Part shown: positions 44,582 to 53,437 of the stretch, one piece after another
Layout of the letters: each line of letters begins with the position of its first letter
How positions within the stretch are numbered: the first letter of the stretch is position 1
DNA from: 79-D21 sp964521575
GTDB lineage: Bacteria > Synergistota > Synergistia > Synergistales > 79-D21
DNA: 64,000 nt
Direction of reading: 5' to 3'
NCBI GenBank assembly: GCA_964521575.1
Contig: CAZFSR010000002.1
Span: 181,852-245,851 of the forward strand
Position numbers and translations under genes: made by a program
Notes under the pieces: generated by a model
Told to the model about the DNA's origin: nothing
What the model saw: only the letters and a program-made list of their open reading frames with translations
Database searches by the model: none

Positions 44582-45154
44582 CCCTTCCTCGTCGGCCCTG
44601 GCGTACAGCCGGCCGACGATCTCGGCCAGGGCCGGAGAATACTCGCTTGGGAAACCTGTCCTCAGGGAAGTCCGCTTGCGGGTGATCCCGTTCTCGGTCC
44701 AGGACCTTCCGCTGGAAATCACGTTCTGGGCAAAGCCCTGCAGGTGGTCCAGGGCGCGCGCGAAACGGGCCTCGGGAGTGGACTGGTCCTCGAATTCCCT
44801 CCAGGCCCCGTAGAAAAGCTCCGCGACATCGGAAGGCAGCTTCCCGAAAAGCTTCAGCGCGGACTTTTCCTCCCTTTCGGCCTGGTCCTTGACTCTCTCC
44901 GTGTCGTACGCGTAGGTGTCCCCCGCGTACAGCTCCACCAGGTCGTGGGCAAGCACCAGGGTGAGCACCCGGCCGAGGTCGCCCGTGAACCCCGTTTCCC
45001 CCTGCAGGGCCAAAGCGTAGATTCCCAGGTGCCACATATGCTCGGCGTCGCTTTCATGCCGGCTTTTGTCGGACAGGTAACCCGCCCGGTAGATCCTTTT
45101 CAGCCCGTCGGTCTCGACGAGGAAATCCATGATTTGCCCGACCCGGTCCTCCAT
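44513..45154 (-). CDS. YfbR-like HD-domain 5'-nucleotidase family protein
   Basis: 213-aa HD hydrolase resembling E. coli YfbR, which removes phosphate from deoxynucleoside monophosphates. Metal ligands are H39 (ESDAEH), H70-D71 and D136 (ALDHLQ). An N-terminal MEDRVGQIMDFLVETDGLKR helix is typical. A C-terminal tail continues about 30 residues beyond YfbR. ATG 45154 is used; ATG 45190 is an alternative. A TTGTCC-N17-CATTAT pair on the minus strand (45240-45212) may be its promoter. Confidence 0.82.
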   Translation of the reverse strand: MEDRVGQIMDFLVETDGLKRIYRAGYLSDKSRHESDAEHMWHLGIYALALQGETGFTGDLGRVLTLVLAHDLVELYAGDTYAYDTERVKDQAEREEKSALKLFGKLPSDVAELFYGAWREFEDQSTPEARFARALDHLQGFAQNVISSGRSWTENGITRKRTSLRTGFPSEYSPALAEIVGRLYARADEEGLFAPEVALPGTEGVVAQGQEKA

Positions 45155-45210
45155 TTCATAACTCGCCCCTTTCGTCGGCTTTGAATCCATCCGGTTAAAC
45201 CGATCCCTGC

Positions 45211-45240
45211 TATAATGCATCCAGCGATAATCCGGGACAA
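45211..45240. promoter_or_regulatory. divergent promoter region between the HD gene and GGDEF gene
   Basis: On the minus strand TTGTCC (45240-45235), 17 bases, then CATTAT (45217-45212). On the plus strand TATAAT is at 45211-45216, with no matching -35. The two -10 elements overlap, so both genes might be driven from here in competition. Confidence 0.4.
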
Positions 45241-45260
45241 CCCCTGAAGGGGGGCCTACA

Positions 45261-46796
45261 TTGGGAAATCTCAGGGAAAAATGGAAACCGCTCCTCCTCC
45301 TGGCCCTCATCGGGGCGATGGCCCTGTCCTTCTTCGTCCTCTACCTTAGCCACGGGAACCGCATGGAGGCCGCCCGGACGGAATCCGTCCTTCAAATGGA
45401 ATCCGCCGTCCATTCCGCCTTCGAGGTGTACGGCCGCCTCGCCGAAATGGCCTTCGACCAGACGGTCCGCCGTCCCGAAATCCGCGAGTTCCTCCTGGAG
45501 GCCCGAAACGCGCGGACAGAACCGGAACGGGCCTTCTGGAAAGGCGTCATTGCCAACCGGATCGAACCGGTCTTTTCCCGGCTCGGATACTACCAGTTCC
45601 GCCTGCTCGACATCGTCCTGCCGGACGGGACCCTCTTCCTGCGCATGCACGACCTGGACGGCCTGGGCAACAGGGTCAGGACGGAGAGCGAACTGCAGAA
45701 GAGCGCCCTCCTGTACCGCACGCCGGTCCAGGGCTTCCAGCCCGGGGCGGTCTTCAGCCTTTACCGCTACAGCTTCCCCCTGTTCATGGGCAACACTTTC
45801 CTGGGATCGGCCGAGCTCGGCCTTTCCTCCGCCGCCATGGCGGGACAGCTGAAAAGGCAGTTCCCGGGCCACTATACGCTCCTCCTCGAAAAGGAGATCC
45901 TGGACCCCCTCCTCACCCCCGAAACCCGTTCGAACTACATCCCTTCCGAGCTATCAGGGGAATACCTCGAAGACCTCCAGGTCAAGGACCTGCCTTCCCC
46001 CCTGACGGACCCGGATCCCGAGACCCAGTCGCGGATCATGAAGAACATCCGCCTTGAAGCCGCTACGGCGATGAAAAACGGAAAGAGCTTCACCGTTTTC
46101 ACCCGCGTCGGTCCCCACCCCTACGCGGTCACCTTCGTGGAGGTTGCGAGCCCCGGCGGGAAACCCATCGGCTACATCGCCGCCATCACCAGGAACTCCA
46201 GGGCCGTCGAAGTCCAGCAAATCACCCTCACGGTCGCGATCCTGCTGGCCGGGCTTTTCGTCCTCTCCGGGGCGTTCATCCGGCAGGCGCTCCTGCAGCA
46301 TGAAAAACTGCTCGAGGAGGCCCTCTACGATTCGCTTACCGGCGGGCTGAAGCAGGGACGCTTCGACGCCATCTCGGCCCGCGAGACCGCAATGGCAAGC
46401 CGCTACGGGCTTCCCCTCTCCCTGGTCATTTTCGACCTGGACTATTTCAAGCAGATCAACGACAAGTGGGGACACCTGAAGGGCGACGCGGTGCTCAGGG
46501 GAATCGGGAAGGCCGTCAGCGCGAATATCCGGAGGGTGGACTATTTCTTCCGCTGGGGAGGGGACGAATTCCTCGTCGTCCTGCCCAACACCGGGATCGA
46601 GGGAGCCCTTTGCGCCGCCGAGAAAATTCGACTGCTTGTCGGGAGCCTCGAACCCGAGGGAATCCGGGGGCTTTCGATCAGCGCCGGAGTCGCCCAGCTG
46701 AAGGCGGGCGACTCCGACCTGAGAGCTGTCCTGAAAAGGGCGGACGAAGCGCTTTACCGGGCCAAGGAAAAGGGCAGGAACACGGTCAGCGACTGA
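45261..46796 (+). CDS. membrane diguanylate cyclase (GGDEF)
   Basis: 511-aa enzyme making c-di-GMP from two GTP. Helix 1 (about 10-29) and a second helix (about 322-344) flank a periplasmic double-CACHE-like sensory region. The C-terminal GGDEF domain has RWGGDEF with GGDEF at 433-437, active, and the inhibitory I-site RRVD five residues before it (RRVDYFFRW). The start is TTG 45261, six bases after AAGGGGGG. The last 11 bases overlap the facing arsenic gene. With the two HD-GYP proteins it gives the cell both synthesis and removal of the messenger. Confidence 0.92.
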   Translation: MGNLREKWKPLLLLALIGAMALSFFVLYLSHGNRMEAARTESVLQMESAVHSAFEVYGRLAEMAFDQTVRRPEIREFLLEARNARTEPERAFWKGVIANRIEPVFSRLGYYQFRLLDIVLPDGTLFLRMHDLDGLGNRVRTESELQKSALLYRTPVQGFQPGAVFSLYRYSFPLFMGNTFLGSAELGLSSAAMAGQLKRQFPGHYTLLLEKEILDPLLTPETRSNYIPSELSGEYLEDLQVKDLPSPLTDPDPETQSRIMKNIRLEAATAMKNGKSFTVFTRVGPHPYAVTFVEVASPGGKPIGYIAAITRNSRAVEVQQITLTVAILLAGLFVLSGAFIRQALLQHEKLLEEALYDSLTGGLKQGRFDAISARETAMASRYGLPLSLVIFDLDYFKQINDKWGHLKGDAVLRGIGKAVSANIRRVDYFFRWGGDEFLVVLPNTGIEGALCAAEKIRLLVGSLEPEGIRGLSISAGVAQLKAGDSDLRAVLKRADEALYRAKEKGRNTVSD

Positions 46797-48048
46797 TTTT
46801 CATGCAAATGCTGGACAGGGGGCAGATCCCTTCCAGGGCCGAACTGTACCGCAGGGCCGCGGGAATGGCCTCCCTCGGGACGACTTCGAACCCCCGGTCC
46901 GAAAACCAGTCCGCCGCCGTTTCCGTCATGAGGAATACCGACTTCGCCCCCAAAGACCGGGCCAGTTCCAGGGCCTCCTCCAGCAGTTTCTCCCCGACAC
47001 GGCGGTTGCGCACGTCCCGCTTGACCGCGAAGGACCTGAGGAGCGCCGCCCCCTCGGCGGGCTCCAGCCCGGCCGACCCGACAACCGCCCCGCCCGCGAC
47101 CGCCACGAGGAAGGTCCCGAGGTGTTCCCTGACACCTTCCAGCGGAAGCCCGCACTCGGACATCAACCCTTCGACCTGCGGAAGGTCTTCCGCCTCCGCC
47201 TTGCGGACGAGGTAATCCACTCCGGCCTTCCAGGGCGCGGCCGGCTTCCGGGCGAAAATCGCCGCGGAGGCCAAAAGCCCGCTGATGGAACCGGCCGCTT
47301 CCGGGGGCAAGTCTGGAAACATCTCGCGGACTTCTTCCTCCCGGAACTGGAAAATCCTTTCGGGGACGATCCCCACTTCCTCGAAGCCGGCCTCGGCCAT
47401 CCAGCCGCACAGGTCGCCGATCACCGCTGCTCCGGCCACGCAGCCCGCCCACGCTTCCAGGCTCCCGCGGACAGACTCCTCCACGGGGGCCAGGAAAACC
47501 ATGTCGGAAACGCTCAGGCGCCCCCCGGGGCGAAGGACCCTGAAGGCTTCACGGAAAACGGCGGGCTTGTCCGGGGAGAGGTTGATGACGCAATTCGAAA
47601 GGATCACGTCGACGCTTTCGTCCGGAAGGGGGATCGATTCGATCGTTCCCTTCAGGTAAGTGACATTCTTCGCCCCGAGCTCCTCCGCGTTCTTCCGGGC
47701 CGTTTCCAGCATCGCGTCGGTCATGTCCAGGCCGAAAACATGGCCTGAGGAACCCACGAGCTCGGCCGCGAGGAAGGTGTCGATCCCCGCCCCGCTCCCC
47801 AGGTCCAGGACGACCTCGCCAGGGCGGATGTCGGCCCGGGAGGTCGGAGACCCGCAGCCGAAGGACTGCCCCCTCACCGCCTCCGGAAGCCTCTCCAGGA
47901 TCCCCTTCCCGTAGATCCCGGAAGTGATGGGATCCCGCCCGCCGGGGGACGAACAGCAGCCGCCCTTCGAACTCCCGCAGCAGCACGACTGGGTCCGGAT
48001 CGCCGCCGCGTACTTTTCCTCGATGAACTTCCTGATTTCCTCCGTCAT
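46786..48048 (-). CDS. arsM: arsenite methyltransferase fused to GNAT acetyltransferase (ArsM-ArsN2-like)
   Basis: 420-aa fusion. The N-terminal part (1-270) is ArsM, methylating As(III) with S-adenosyl-methionine: VLDLGSGAGIDTFLAAE for SAM, and Cys residues in QSFGCGSP (C65), SNCVINLSP (C153) and AGCVAGA (C203) that bind arsenic. The Cys-rich N-terminus (CCC, CC near 22-32) may also bind As. The C-terminal part (about 280-412) is a GNAT acetyltransferase of ArsN2 type with VGSAGLEP and RDVRNRRVGEKLLEEALELARSLG. Fused ArsM-ArsN2 is known from some anaerobes. It follows the MarR gene, with overlapping ATGA. Confidence 0.9.
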   Translation of the reverse strand: MTEEIRKFIEEKYAAAIRTQSCCCGSSKGGCCSSPGGRDPITSGIYGKGILERLPEAVRGQSFGCGSPTSRADIRPGEVVLDLGSGAGIDTFLAAELVGSSGHVFGLDMTDAMLETARKNAEELGAKNVTYLKGTIESIPLPDESVDVILSNCVINLSPDKPAVFREAFRVLRPGGRLSVSDMVFLAPVEESVRGSLEAWAGCVAGAAVIGDLCGWMAEAGFEEVGIVPERIFQFREEEVREMFPDLPPEAAGSISGLLASAAIFARKPAAPWKAGVDYLVRKAEAEDLPQVEGLMSECGLPLEGVREHLGTFLVAVAGGAVVGSAGLEPAEGAALLRSFAVKRDVRNRRVGEKLLEEALELARSLGAKSVFLMTETAADWFSDRGFEVVPREAIPAALRYSSALEGICPLSSICMKISR

Positions 48049-48497
48049 TTCCGTTCCTCCCCTTCGAAACCGTTTTCCCTGAAGGCTTCCTCCAGGATCG
48101 CAAGGCTCTCGAGGACGCTCTCCCGGCGTTCCTCGGGAACCCTTGACCAGGCCTGGGCCACGAAAGCCCCCATGCGGTCCTCGACTTCCAGCCAGAGTTT
48201 TTCCCCCCGGGCGCTCAGCCCGATCAGCAGGTAGCGCCGATCCTCGGGGGATTCCTTCCTCTCCGCCAGCCCGTCCTCCACCAGGCCGTCAACCAGCCGG
48301 CTGACCGTGCTCTTCTCCAGCCCCATCCGGGCCGAGAGCTGCACCAGCGACAAGTTACCGCTCCTTCCGATCTCGACCAGGACCTGGCATCGGCTCAGGC
48401 TCATCGAGCAGCAGCGGGCCTCGTCCCGTTCCAGGAACCCCATCCTCCTGAACAACCGCCTGAGGGCCTCCCTCAGGTCGGCGGCTTTCGGATCCAT
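48045..48497 (-). CDS. MarR-family regulator, probably arsenic-responsive
   Basis: 150-aa winged-helix repressor. The HTH (about 49-95) reads LSLVQLSARMGLEKSTVSRLVDGLVEDGLAERKESPEDRRY. The N-terminal helix carries C29-C30 and C37 (ARCCSMSLSRCQ), a plausible As(III) or metal-thiol sensor, which is unusual in classical MarR but seen in relatives next to arsM. The four-base ATGA overlap with arsM and a palindromic site over its own promoter support autoregulation of the pair. ATG 48497 has a GGGGG SD. Confidence 0.85.
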   Translation of the reverse strand: MDPKAADLREALRRLFRRMGFLERDEARCCSMSLSRCQVLVEIGRSGNLSLVQLSARMGLEKSTVSRLVDGLVEDGLAERKESPEDRRYLLIGLSARGEKLWLEVEDRMGAFVAQAWSRVPEERRESVLESLAILEEAFRENGFEGEERK

Positions 48498-48526
48498 ATG
48501 CCCCGCCCCCTTGAACAAAACCAACT

Positions 48527-48541
48527 GTTGCATATTGCAAC
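48527..48541 (-). promoter_or_regulatory. MarR operator (inverted repeat)
   Basis: GTTGCA-TAT-TGCAAC, a perfect 6-bp inverted repeat with 3-base spacer, lies just downstream of and touching the -10 of the marR-arsM promoter, an ideal repressor position. Confidence 0.65.
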
Positions 48542-48567
48542 TATAAGGCACCCCACGCTCCTGTCAA
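48540..48567 (-). promoter_or_regulatory. marR-arsM promoter
   Basis: On the minus strand TTGACA (48567-48562), 16 bases, TATAGT (48545-48540). Strong sigma-70 pair, with the operator at 48527-48541 overlapping its -10 edge. Confidence 0.75.
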
Positions 48568-48656
48568 GCCCCGTCGTGCCGCGTGATAGAATTTCCATGG
48601 ACGGTTCAAACCGAACCCTCACCGGCGAAACACGCCGCCCGAAAGGAGAGAGACTC

Positions 48657-49358
48657 ATGAGAAAATCCGCGTTCGCAGCGTTTTTAACCCTGGCCTTCGG
48701 CCTGGCCGCCCTGGTGGTTTATCCCGAACCGGCCTCCGCCAAGACCGTGAACGACCGCCTGGTCTCGGCCACGAAGGCCGTCCGGGAAATGTCCACGCAG
48801 AAGGACGTCGAAACGATGGCCGACCTCGTGAAGAGCGCCAAGGGAGTCGTGATCATCCCCAGCTACGTGAAGGCCGCCATCGGTCTCGGCGGGGCCTACG
48901 GGGAAGGCGTCGTGCTTCGCCACGACACCTCCACGGGGCGCTGGTACGGCCCCAGCTTCATGAATATCGCGGGAGCCTCCTACGGACTGCAGATCGGCGT
49001 GCAATCCACCGCCCTCCTCCTCGTGATCACCAACCAGCGGGGCATGGAGCGATTCTACGGGGACAAGGTCAAGCTGGGAGCCGACATCGACATCGCCGCC
49101 GGCCCGGTGGGGCGTAGCGCCGGCGCCGCCACGGACGTCAACCTGAAGGCCTCCATCTACAGCTACTCCATGAGCAAGGGGCTTTTCGCGGGCCTTTCCC
49201 TGGGCGGTGCGGTCATGAGCACCGACGAGAAGGCCAACACCTCCTACTGGGGGGCGAAGTACAATCCCAGGATGATCCTGGACAAGCCGGCCGAAGCCAG
49301 CAACGTCCAGCCGCTCCTGGCCGCGCTGAACGAGCTGAAGAAAAAGGCCGGGAAGTAA
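48657..49358 (+). CDS. secreted SYLF-domain lipid-binding protein (YSC84/DUF500-like)
   Basis: 233-aa protein with a signal peptide (cleavage after PASA, residue 28) and a single SYLF/Ysc84 domain: GVVIIPSYVKAAIGLGGAYGEGVVL, RWYGPSFMNIAGASYGLQIGVQSTALLLVITN and KASIYSYSMSKGLFAGLSLGGAV. The domain binds phosphoinositides in eukaryotes; bacterial homologues are envelope proteins of unclear function. SD AAGGAGAGAG precedes the ATG. It is 15 bases upstream of the molybdoenzyme gene and probably cotranscribed. Confidence 0.88.
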   Translation: MRKSAFAAFLTLAFGLAALVVYPEPASAKTVNDRLVSATKAVREMSTQKDVETMADLVKSAKGVVIIPSYVKAAIGLGGAYGEGVVLRHDTSTGRWYGPSFMNIAGASYGLQIGVQSTALLLVITNQRGMERFYGDKVKLGADIDIAAGPVGRSAGAATDVNLKASIYSYSMSKGLFAGLSLGGAVMSTDEKANTSYWGAKYNPRMILDKPAEASNVQPLLAALNELKKKAGK

Positions 49359-49373
49359 GGGGCATCCGGTCGA

Positions 49374-51230
49374 ATGGCCCGGGAAACCCGGCATACGGTA
49401 TGCCCCTACGATTGCCCCGATTCCTGCGGGATCACGGCAGAGGTCGAGGACGGCCGGATCGTCTCCTTCGGCCCGAGGCTTGACCATCCCTACACCCGGG
49501 GATTCCTCTGCACCCGGGGGCAGGAATGGCCTCTCCGTATGCGGGGGCCGGAACGGCTCACGACCCCCCTGCTCAAGTCCGGGGAAGGCTGGAAGCCGAT
49601 CGGCTGGGACGAGGCCCTTTCCCGAACGGTGCGGGGACTCGAAACGGCGATCTCTCGCCACGGGCACCGTTCCGTCCTCTTCTACAGCTACGCCGGCAAC
49701 GTCCTGAAGGGGAACGAGGTCCAGAACCTCTTCCCCGCCCTGCTGGGGGGGTGCACGGTGGCTGAAGGATCCCTCTGCGGGGCAGAAGGTCTCTCGGGCC
49801 TCGCCGAAACCGACCCCGCAAGCCTGCGGTCCCGCCCCGCTTCCGTCCTGGAAAGCAGGGGGATCCTTCTCTGGGGCCGAAACGCCGCCGAAAACAACCC
49901 GCACTTCATGCCCCTCCTGTCCGAGGCCCGGCGGAAGGGGGCCCTCATCGCTTCCGTGGAGGTAAGGACGACCCCGACCACCGCCTTCTCGGACAGGGCC
50001 TGGCTTATCCGCCCCGGAAGCGACCTGGACCTGGCCCTTTTCCTCTGTGGACAGGCCATCCGGCGGAAAGGACTCCCGAAAGGGACCGTGAACGCGGAGG
50101 CCTTTGCCGCACTGGCCCTGGCCGTGGAGAAAAGCCGGGTGCTCGAGGGAACGGGGCTTTGCGAAGCCGCCCTGGACGAGCTCGAGCGCTTCACGCTGGA
50201 AACGGCCCCCCTCTCGACCTGGATGGGATGGGGGCCCCAGCGCGCCCGCTGCGGCGCCAGCCTGTTCTCGGTCCTGTCCGCCCTCTCCATGCTGACGGGA
50301 AACCGGGGACTGCCGGGAGGCGGGATCACGTTCAACCAAGAAATCGAGGGGCTCGTCCCGGAAACCCTTCTGGAGTTCTCCGGGGCAGAGCCGAGGATCC
50401 TCCCGCGCAACGGACTGGGCCGAGCCCTGCTTTCCGCGGACCCGCCCGTGGAGGCGGCCTTCATCGTCCGCGGCAACCCCGTATCACAGTGCGGAGACGC
50501 CGGTTCGACCAAAAGATTCCTCGAAACCTGCCCCTTTTCGGTTTGCCTCGACTACAGGATGAGCCTCACCGCCCGCTGCTGCTCCCTCGTCCTCCCCGTG
50601 AGCCTTCCGCTGGAACGGGGCGGCGATTTCGTCTCGAGCTACTGGCACGACATCGTGCAGGAAACCGCCGCCGTTGCGGATCCCCCGGAGGGCGTCCGGC
50701 ACGAGCTGGACATCATCGCCGAAGTCGCGGCGGGCCTGGGCCTGCCGGACCGTTTCCACCCCGCCATGGAACAACTGGGGCGCCACGTCCGTTCCCTGGA
50801 CTGGCTGGAACCCCTGGCTCCCGGGATGTGGCGCGTCCGCGAGCGGAACGATCCGGTCCCCGCCTTCCGGTTTCCCGCGATGATCGACGCTCCCGAAAAA
50901 CCGTCGGGACCCTTCCGCCTCATCACCGTCCACACGCGGCGCTTCAACAACGGGCAGGACCTTCGCCAGTCCCGTCCCCCCGGGTTCCCGCCGGAGGCCA
51001 CCTTCAGCCAGGCCGACGCGGAAAGGCTCGGGATCGGCCCGGGACAGGCCGTGACCCTGTTCAACGACCGCGGATGCCTTTCCGTGACAGCCGTCCTGGA
51101 CCCCGCCCAGCCGGCCGGCACCGTGGTCACGGCCCAGGCGGCGGAAGGACTGAACGTCCTGGTGTCCCCGGAGGTGACGGCAAGGGGGCACTCCTGCATC
51201 AACGAAACCTGGGTCGACGTGAAGCCCTGA
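49374..51230 (+). CDS. molybdopterin oxidoreductase, DMSO-reductase family
   Basis: 618-aa oxidoreductase with an N-terminal [4Fe-4S] site C10-x3-C14-x3-C18-x27-C46, a long molybdopterin domain and the C-terminal molydopterin-dinucleotide domain (SQADAERLGIGPGQAVTLFNDRG). The likely Mo ligand is Cys in EGSLCGAEG (near 134). No twin-arginine signal or partner iron-sulfur and membrane subunits are seen, so it is probably a cytoplasmic single-subunit enzyme. The substrate is unknown. It lies between SYLF and CopA genes. The closest families include formate dehydrogenase- and polysulfide-reductase-like proteins, but I cannot decide. Confidence 0.85.
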   Translation: MARETRHTVCPYDCPDSCGITAEVEDGRIVSFGPRLDHPYTRGFLCTRGQEWPLRMRGPERLTTPLLKSGEGWKPIGWDEALSRTVRGLETAISRHGHRSVLFYSYAGNVLKGNEVQNLFPALLGGCTVAEGSLCGAEGLSGLAETDPASLRSRPASVLESRGILLWGRNAAENNPHFMPLLSEARRKGALIASVEVRTTPTTAFSDRAWLIRPGSDLDLALFLCGQAIRRKGLPKGTVNAEAFAALALAVEKSRVLEGTGLCEAALDELERFTLETAPLSTWMGWGPQRARCGASLFSVLSALSMLTGNRGLPGGGITFNQEIEGLVPETLLEFSGAEPRILPRNGLGRALLSADPPVEAAFIVRGNPVSQCGDAGSTKRFLETCPFSVCLDYRMSLTARCCSLVLPVSLPLERGGDFVSSYWHDIVQETAAVADPPEGVRHELDIIAEVAAGLGLPDRFHPAMEQLGRHVRSLDWLEPLAPGMWRVRERNDPVPAFRFPAMIDAPEKPSGPFRLITVHTRRFNNGQDLRQSRPPGFPPEATFSQADAERLGIGPGQAVTLFNDRGCLSVTAVLDPAQPAGTVVTAQAAEGLNVLVSPEVTARGHSCINETWVDVKP

Positions 51231-51250
51231 TCCAGAAGGGAGGATCCCGA

Positions 51251-53437
51251 ATGGCCGATGCAAAGCCGGAAGGACCGAAGCGCAGTTTCCGGGTGTCGGG
51301 CATGACCTGCGCGACCTGTTCCCGGACCGTGGAAAAGGCCCTGCGCAGGACGGAAGGGGTTTCTTTCGCCGCGGTCAACCTCGCCACGGAAACGGCCTTC
51401 GTCGTCCTCGACCGCGACCTTCCTCAGGAAAGCCTGGAGGCGGCGGTCCGGGCGGTCGGCTACGACGTCGCTTACGGAAACCCGGAGGACCTTGACCGGA
51501 AACGCTACGAGCAGTCTCGCCGGAACCTTCTGCTCGGGTGGGTCGTCACCGGCCCCCTCATGGCCCTCATGATCGCCCACATGGCGGGCACCCACATCAT
51601 GGGCTACACCTGGATGGAAATCCTGGGGGGGGCCGTCGTGATCTTCGGGGCCGGTAGGGCCTCCCTCAAGGGAGCCTGGATCGCTCTCTCGCACGCCCAC
51701 TCCAACATGGACGTCCTCGTCGTTCTGGGCGCGGCCTCGGCATGGGCAACAGCCCTGATGGCCGCCGCCGGTCTTCCCGTCGTCTCGTTCGGGGCCCTGG
51801 GCTCCATGATCATGGCCCTCCACCTCACCGGCCGGGCGATCGAGTCCACCCTTCGCGACAAGGCCGCCAAGGAGATCAAGGGCCTGCTGAAGCTGCAAGC
51901 CCGGGAAGCCCTTGTGCTGGACGAGTCGGGACTCGAGGTGTCCGTGCCGATCGAGGCCGTGAAGGCCGGCACGCTCGTCCTCTGCAGACCCGGGGACCGG
52001 ATCCCGGTGGACGGGGAAATCGCATCAGGGCGGTCCGCGGTGGACGAATCGATGGTCACCGGGGAATCGCTCCCCGTTCCCAAGGGGGAAGGAGATCCCG
52101 TGACCGGCGGTTCCCTCAACCTGACGGGCCCCCTGAAGGTCCGCGTCACCCGCGTGGGCGAAGACACCTTCCTCGCGAAGATGATCGGCCTCATCCAGGA
52201 AGCGCAAGGCTCGAAGATCCCCATCCAGGCGTTCGCCGATCGCGTGACCAACGCCTTCGTCCCCGCCGTGGCGATTCTGGCGGCCTCAAGCGGCCTTTTC
52301 TGGGGCCTGGGAGCCGGACGGTTCGGGGGTTTTCTCGACAAGGCCGGGCATTTCCTGCCCTGGGTCACATCCGTAAGGGATCCGCTCTCGCTGGGGGTCT
52401 TCGCCTTCATCACCGTCATCGTGATCGCCTGCCCCTGCGCCCTCGGGCTGGCCACCCCCATGGCACTGGTGGCCGGCACGGGACAGGCCTCAAGGCGGGG
52501 CCTCGTGATCCGCAACGCCGAGGCCATCCAGACGGCCTCGGGGGTGACGGTCGTGGTGGTGGACAAGACCGGGACGCTGACCGAGGGACACCCGGCCGTC
52601 GCGGAACACGACCTGGACCCGGAAACCCTCGCGCTTGCGGCCTCGTTGGAGCGCCACTCGAACCACCCCCTGGCCAAGGCCATCGCCGCCTTCGCGGACC
52701 CCGGGGGCATGGAACCGGATTCCGTCGCGGAAACGGCGGGGGAGGGAGTCCGAGGAACCTTCGGGGGAACGGAACTGTTCGTCGGGCGCCCGCTCGACCC
52801 CGAGCGCTACAGGGCCCAGCTCGAGCAGGGACGGACCGTGGTGGAGGTGCAGAGAGGCGGTTCCGCGGCAGGCTTTTTCGCGATCCAGGATCCCCTCAGG
52901 GAAGACGCCGTGGAAGCGGTGGCCCGCCTTCGGGCCGCCGGCATCCGGCCGGTGATGGCCACCGGCGACAACGAGCGGACGGCACGAACCGTCGCCGCCG
53001 CTGTCGGGATCGAGGAAGTGCACGCGGGAATTCGCCCGGAGGACAAGCTCTCGCTCATCCGTGACCTCCAGGCGCTGGGGGGCAAGGTCCTGATGGTGGG
53101 AGACGGGATGAACGACGCCGCGGCCCTCAAGGGGGCGGATGTCGGCGTGGCCGTAGGATCCGGGATGGACCTCGCCATCGACAGCGCCGACATCGTCATC
53201 GTGAAGGGCGGCGTCTCGCGCGTCGCCGACGCCGTCTCGATTTCGCGCCAGACCCTGTCCGTGATTCGCCAGAACCTGTTCTGGGCCTTTGCCTACAACT
53301 TCCTGGCCATTCCCCTGGCGATGGGGGCGCTGCTGCACCCCGTCATCGCCGAGACGGCCATGGCCCTCAGCTCCATCTCGGTGATCCTCAACTCCATGCG
53401 GATACGGGCCGCCTCAGGCCCCACCGGTCAGCGGTAA
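51251..53437 (+). CDS. copA: Cu+-exporting P-type ATPase (CopA-like)
   Basis: 728-aa P1B ATPase. One N-terminal heavy-metal-associated domain with GMTCATC (C20, C23), six to eight membrane helices, CPC motif 394-396 in helix 6, phosphorylated Asp D438 in DKTGTLTEGH, HP loop SNHPLA, GDGMND. CPC plus the Cxx-C domain points to Cu(I)/Ag(I). An insert of about 25 residues between helices (LGAGRFGGFLDKAGHFLPWVTS) is notable. GGGAGGATC is the SD. The last 10 bases overlap the facing cupin gene. Confidence 0.93.
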   Translation: MADAKPEGPKRSFRVSGMTCATCSRTVEKALRRTEGVSFAAVNLATETAFVVLDRDLPQESLEAAVRAVGYDVAYGNPEDLDRKRYEQSRRNLLLGWVVTGPLMALMIAHMAGTHIMGYTWMEILGGAVVIFGAGRASLKGAWIALSHAHSNMDVLVVLGAASAWATALMAAAGLPVVSFGALGSMIMALHLTGRAIESTLRDKAAKEIKGLLKLQAREALVLDESGLEVSVPIEAVKAGTLVLCRPGDRIPVDGEIASGRSAVDESMVTGESLPVPKGEGDPVTGGSLNLTGPLKVRVTRVGEDTFLAKMIGLIQEAQGSKIPIQAFADRVTNAFVPAVAILAASSGLFWGLGAGRFGGFLDKAGHFLPWVTSVRDPLSLGVFAFITVIVIACPCALGLATPMALVAGTGQASRRGLVIRNAEAIQTASGVTVVVVDKTGTLTEGHPAVAEHDLDPETLALAASLERHSNHPLAKAIAAFADPGGMEPDSVAETAGEGVRGTFGGTELFVGRPLDPERYRAQLEQGRTVVEVQRGGSAAGFFAIQDPLREDAVEAVARLRAAGIRPVMATGDNERTARTVAAAVGIEEVHAGIRPEDKLSLIRDLQALGGKVLMVGDGMNDAAALKGADVGVAVGSGMDLAIDSADIVIVKGGVSRVADAVSISRQTLSVIRQNLFWAFAYNFLAIPLAMGALLHPVIAETAMALSSISVILNSMRIRAASGPTGQR

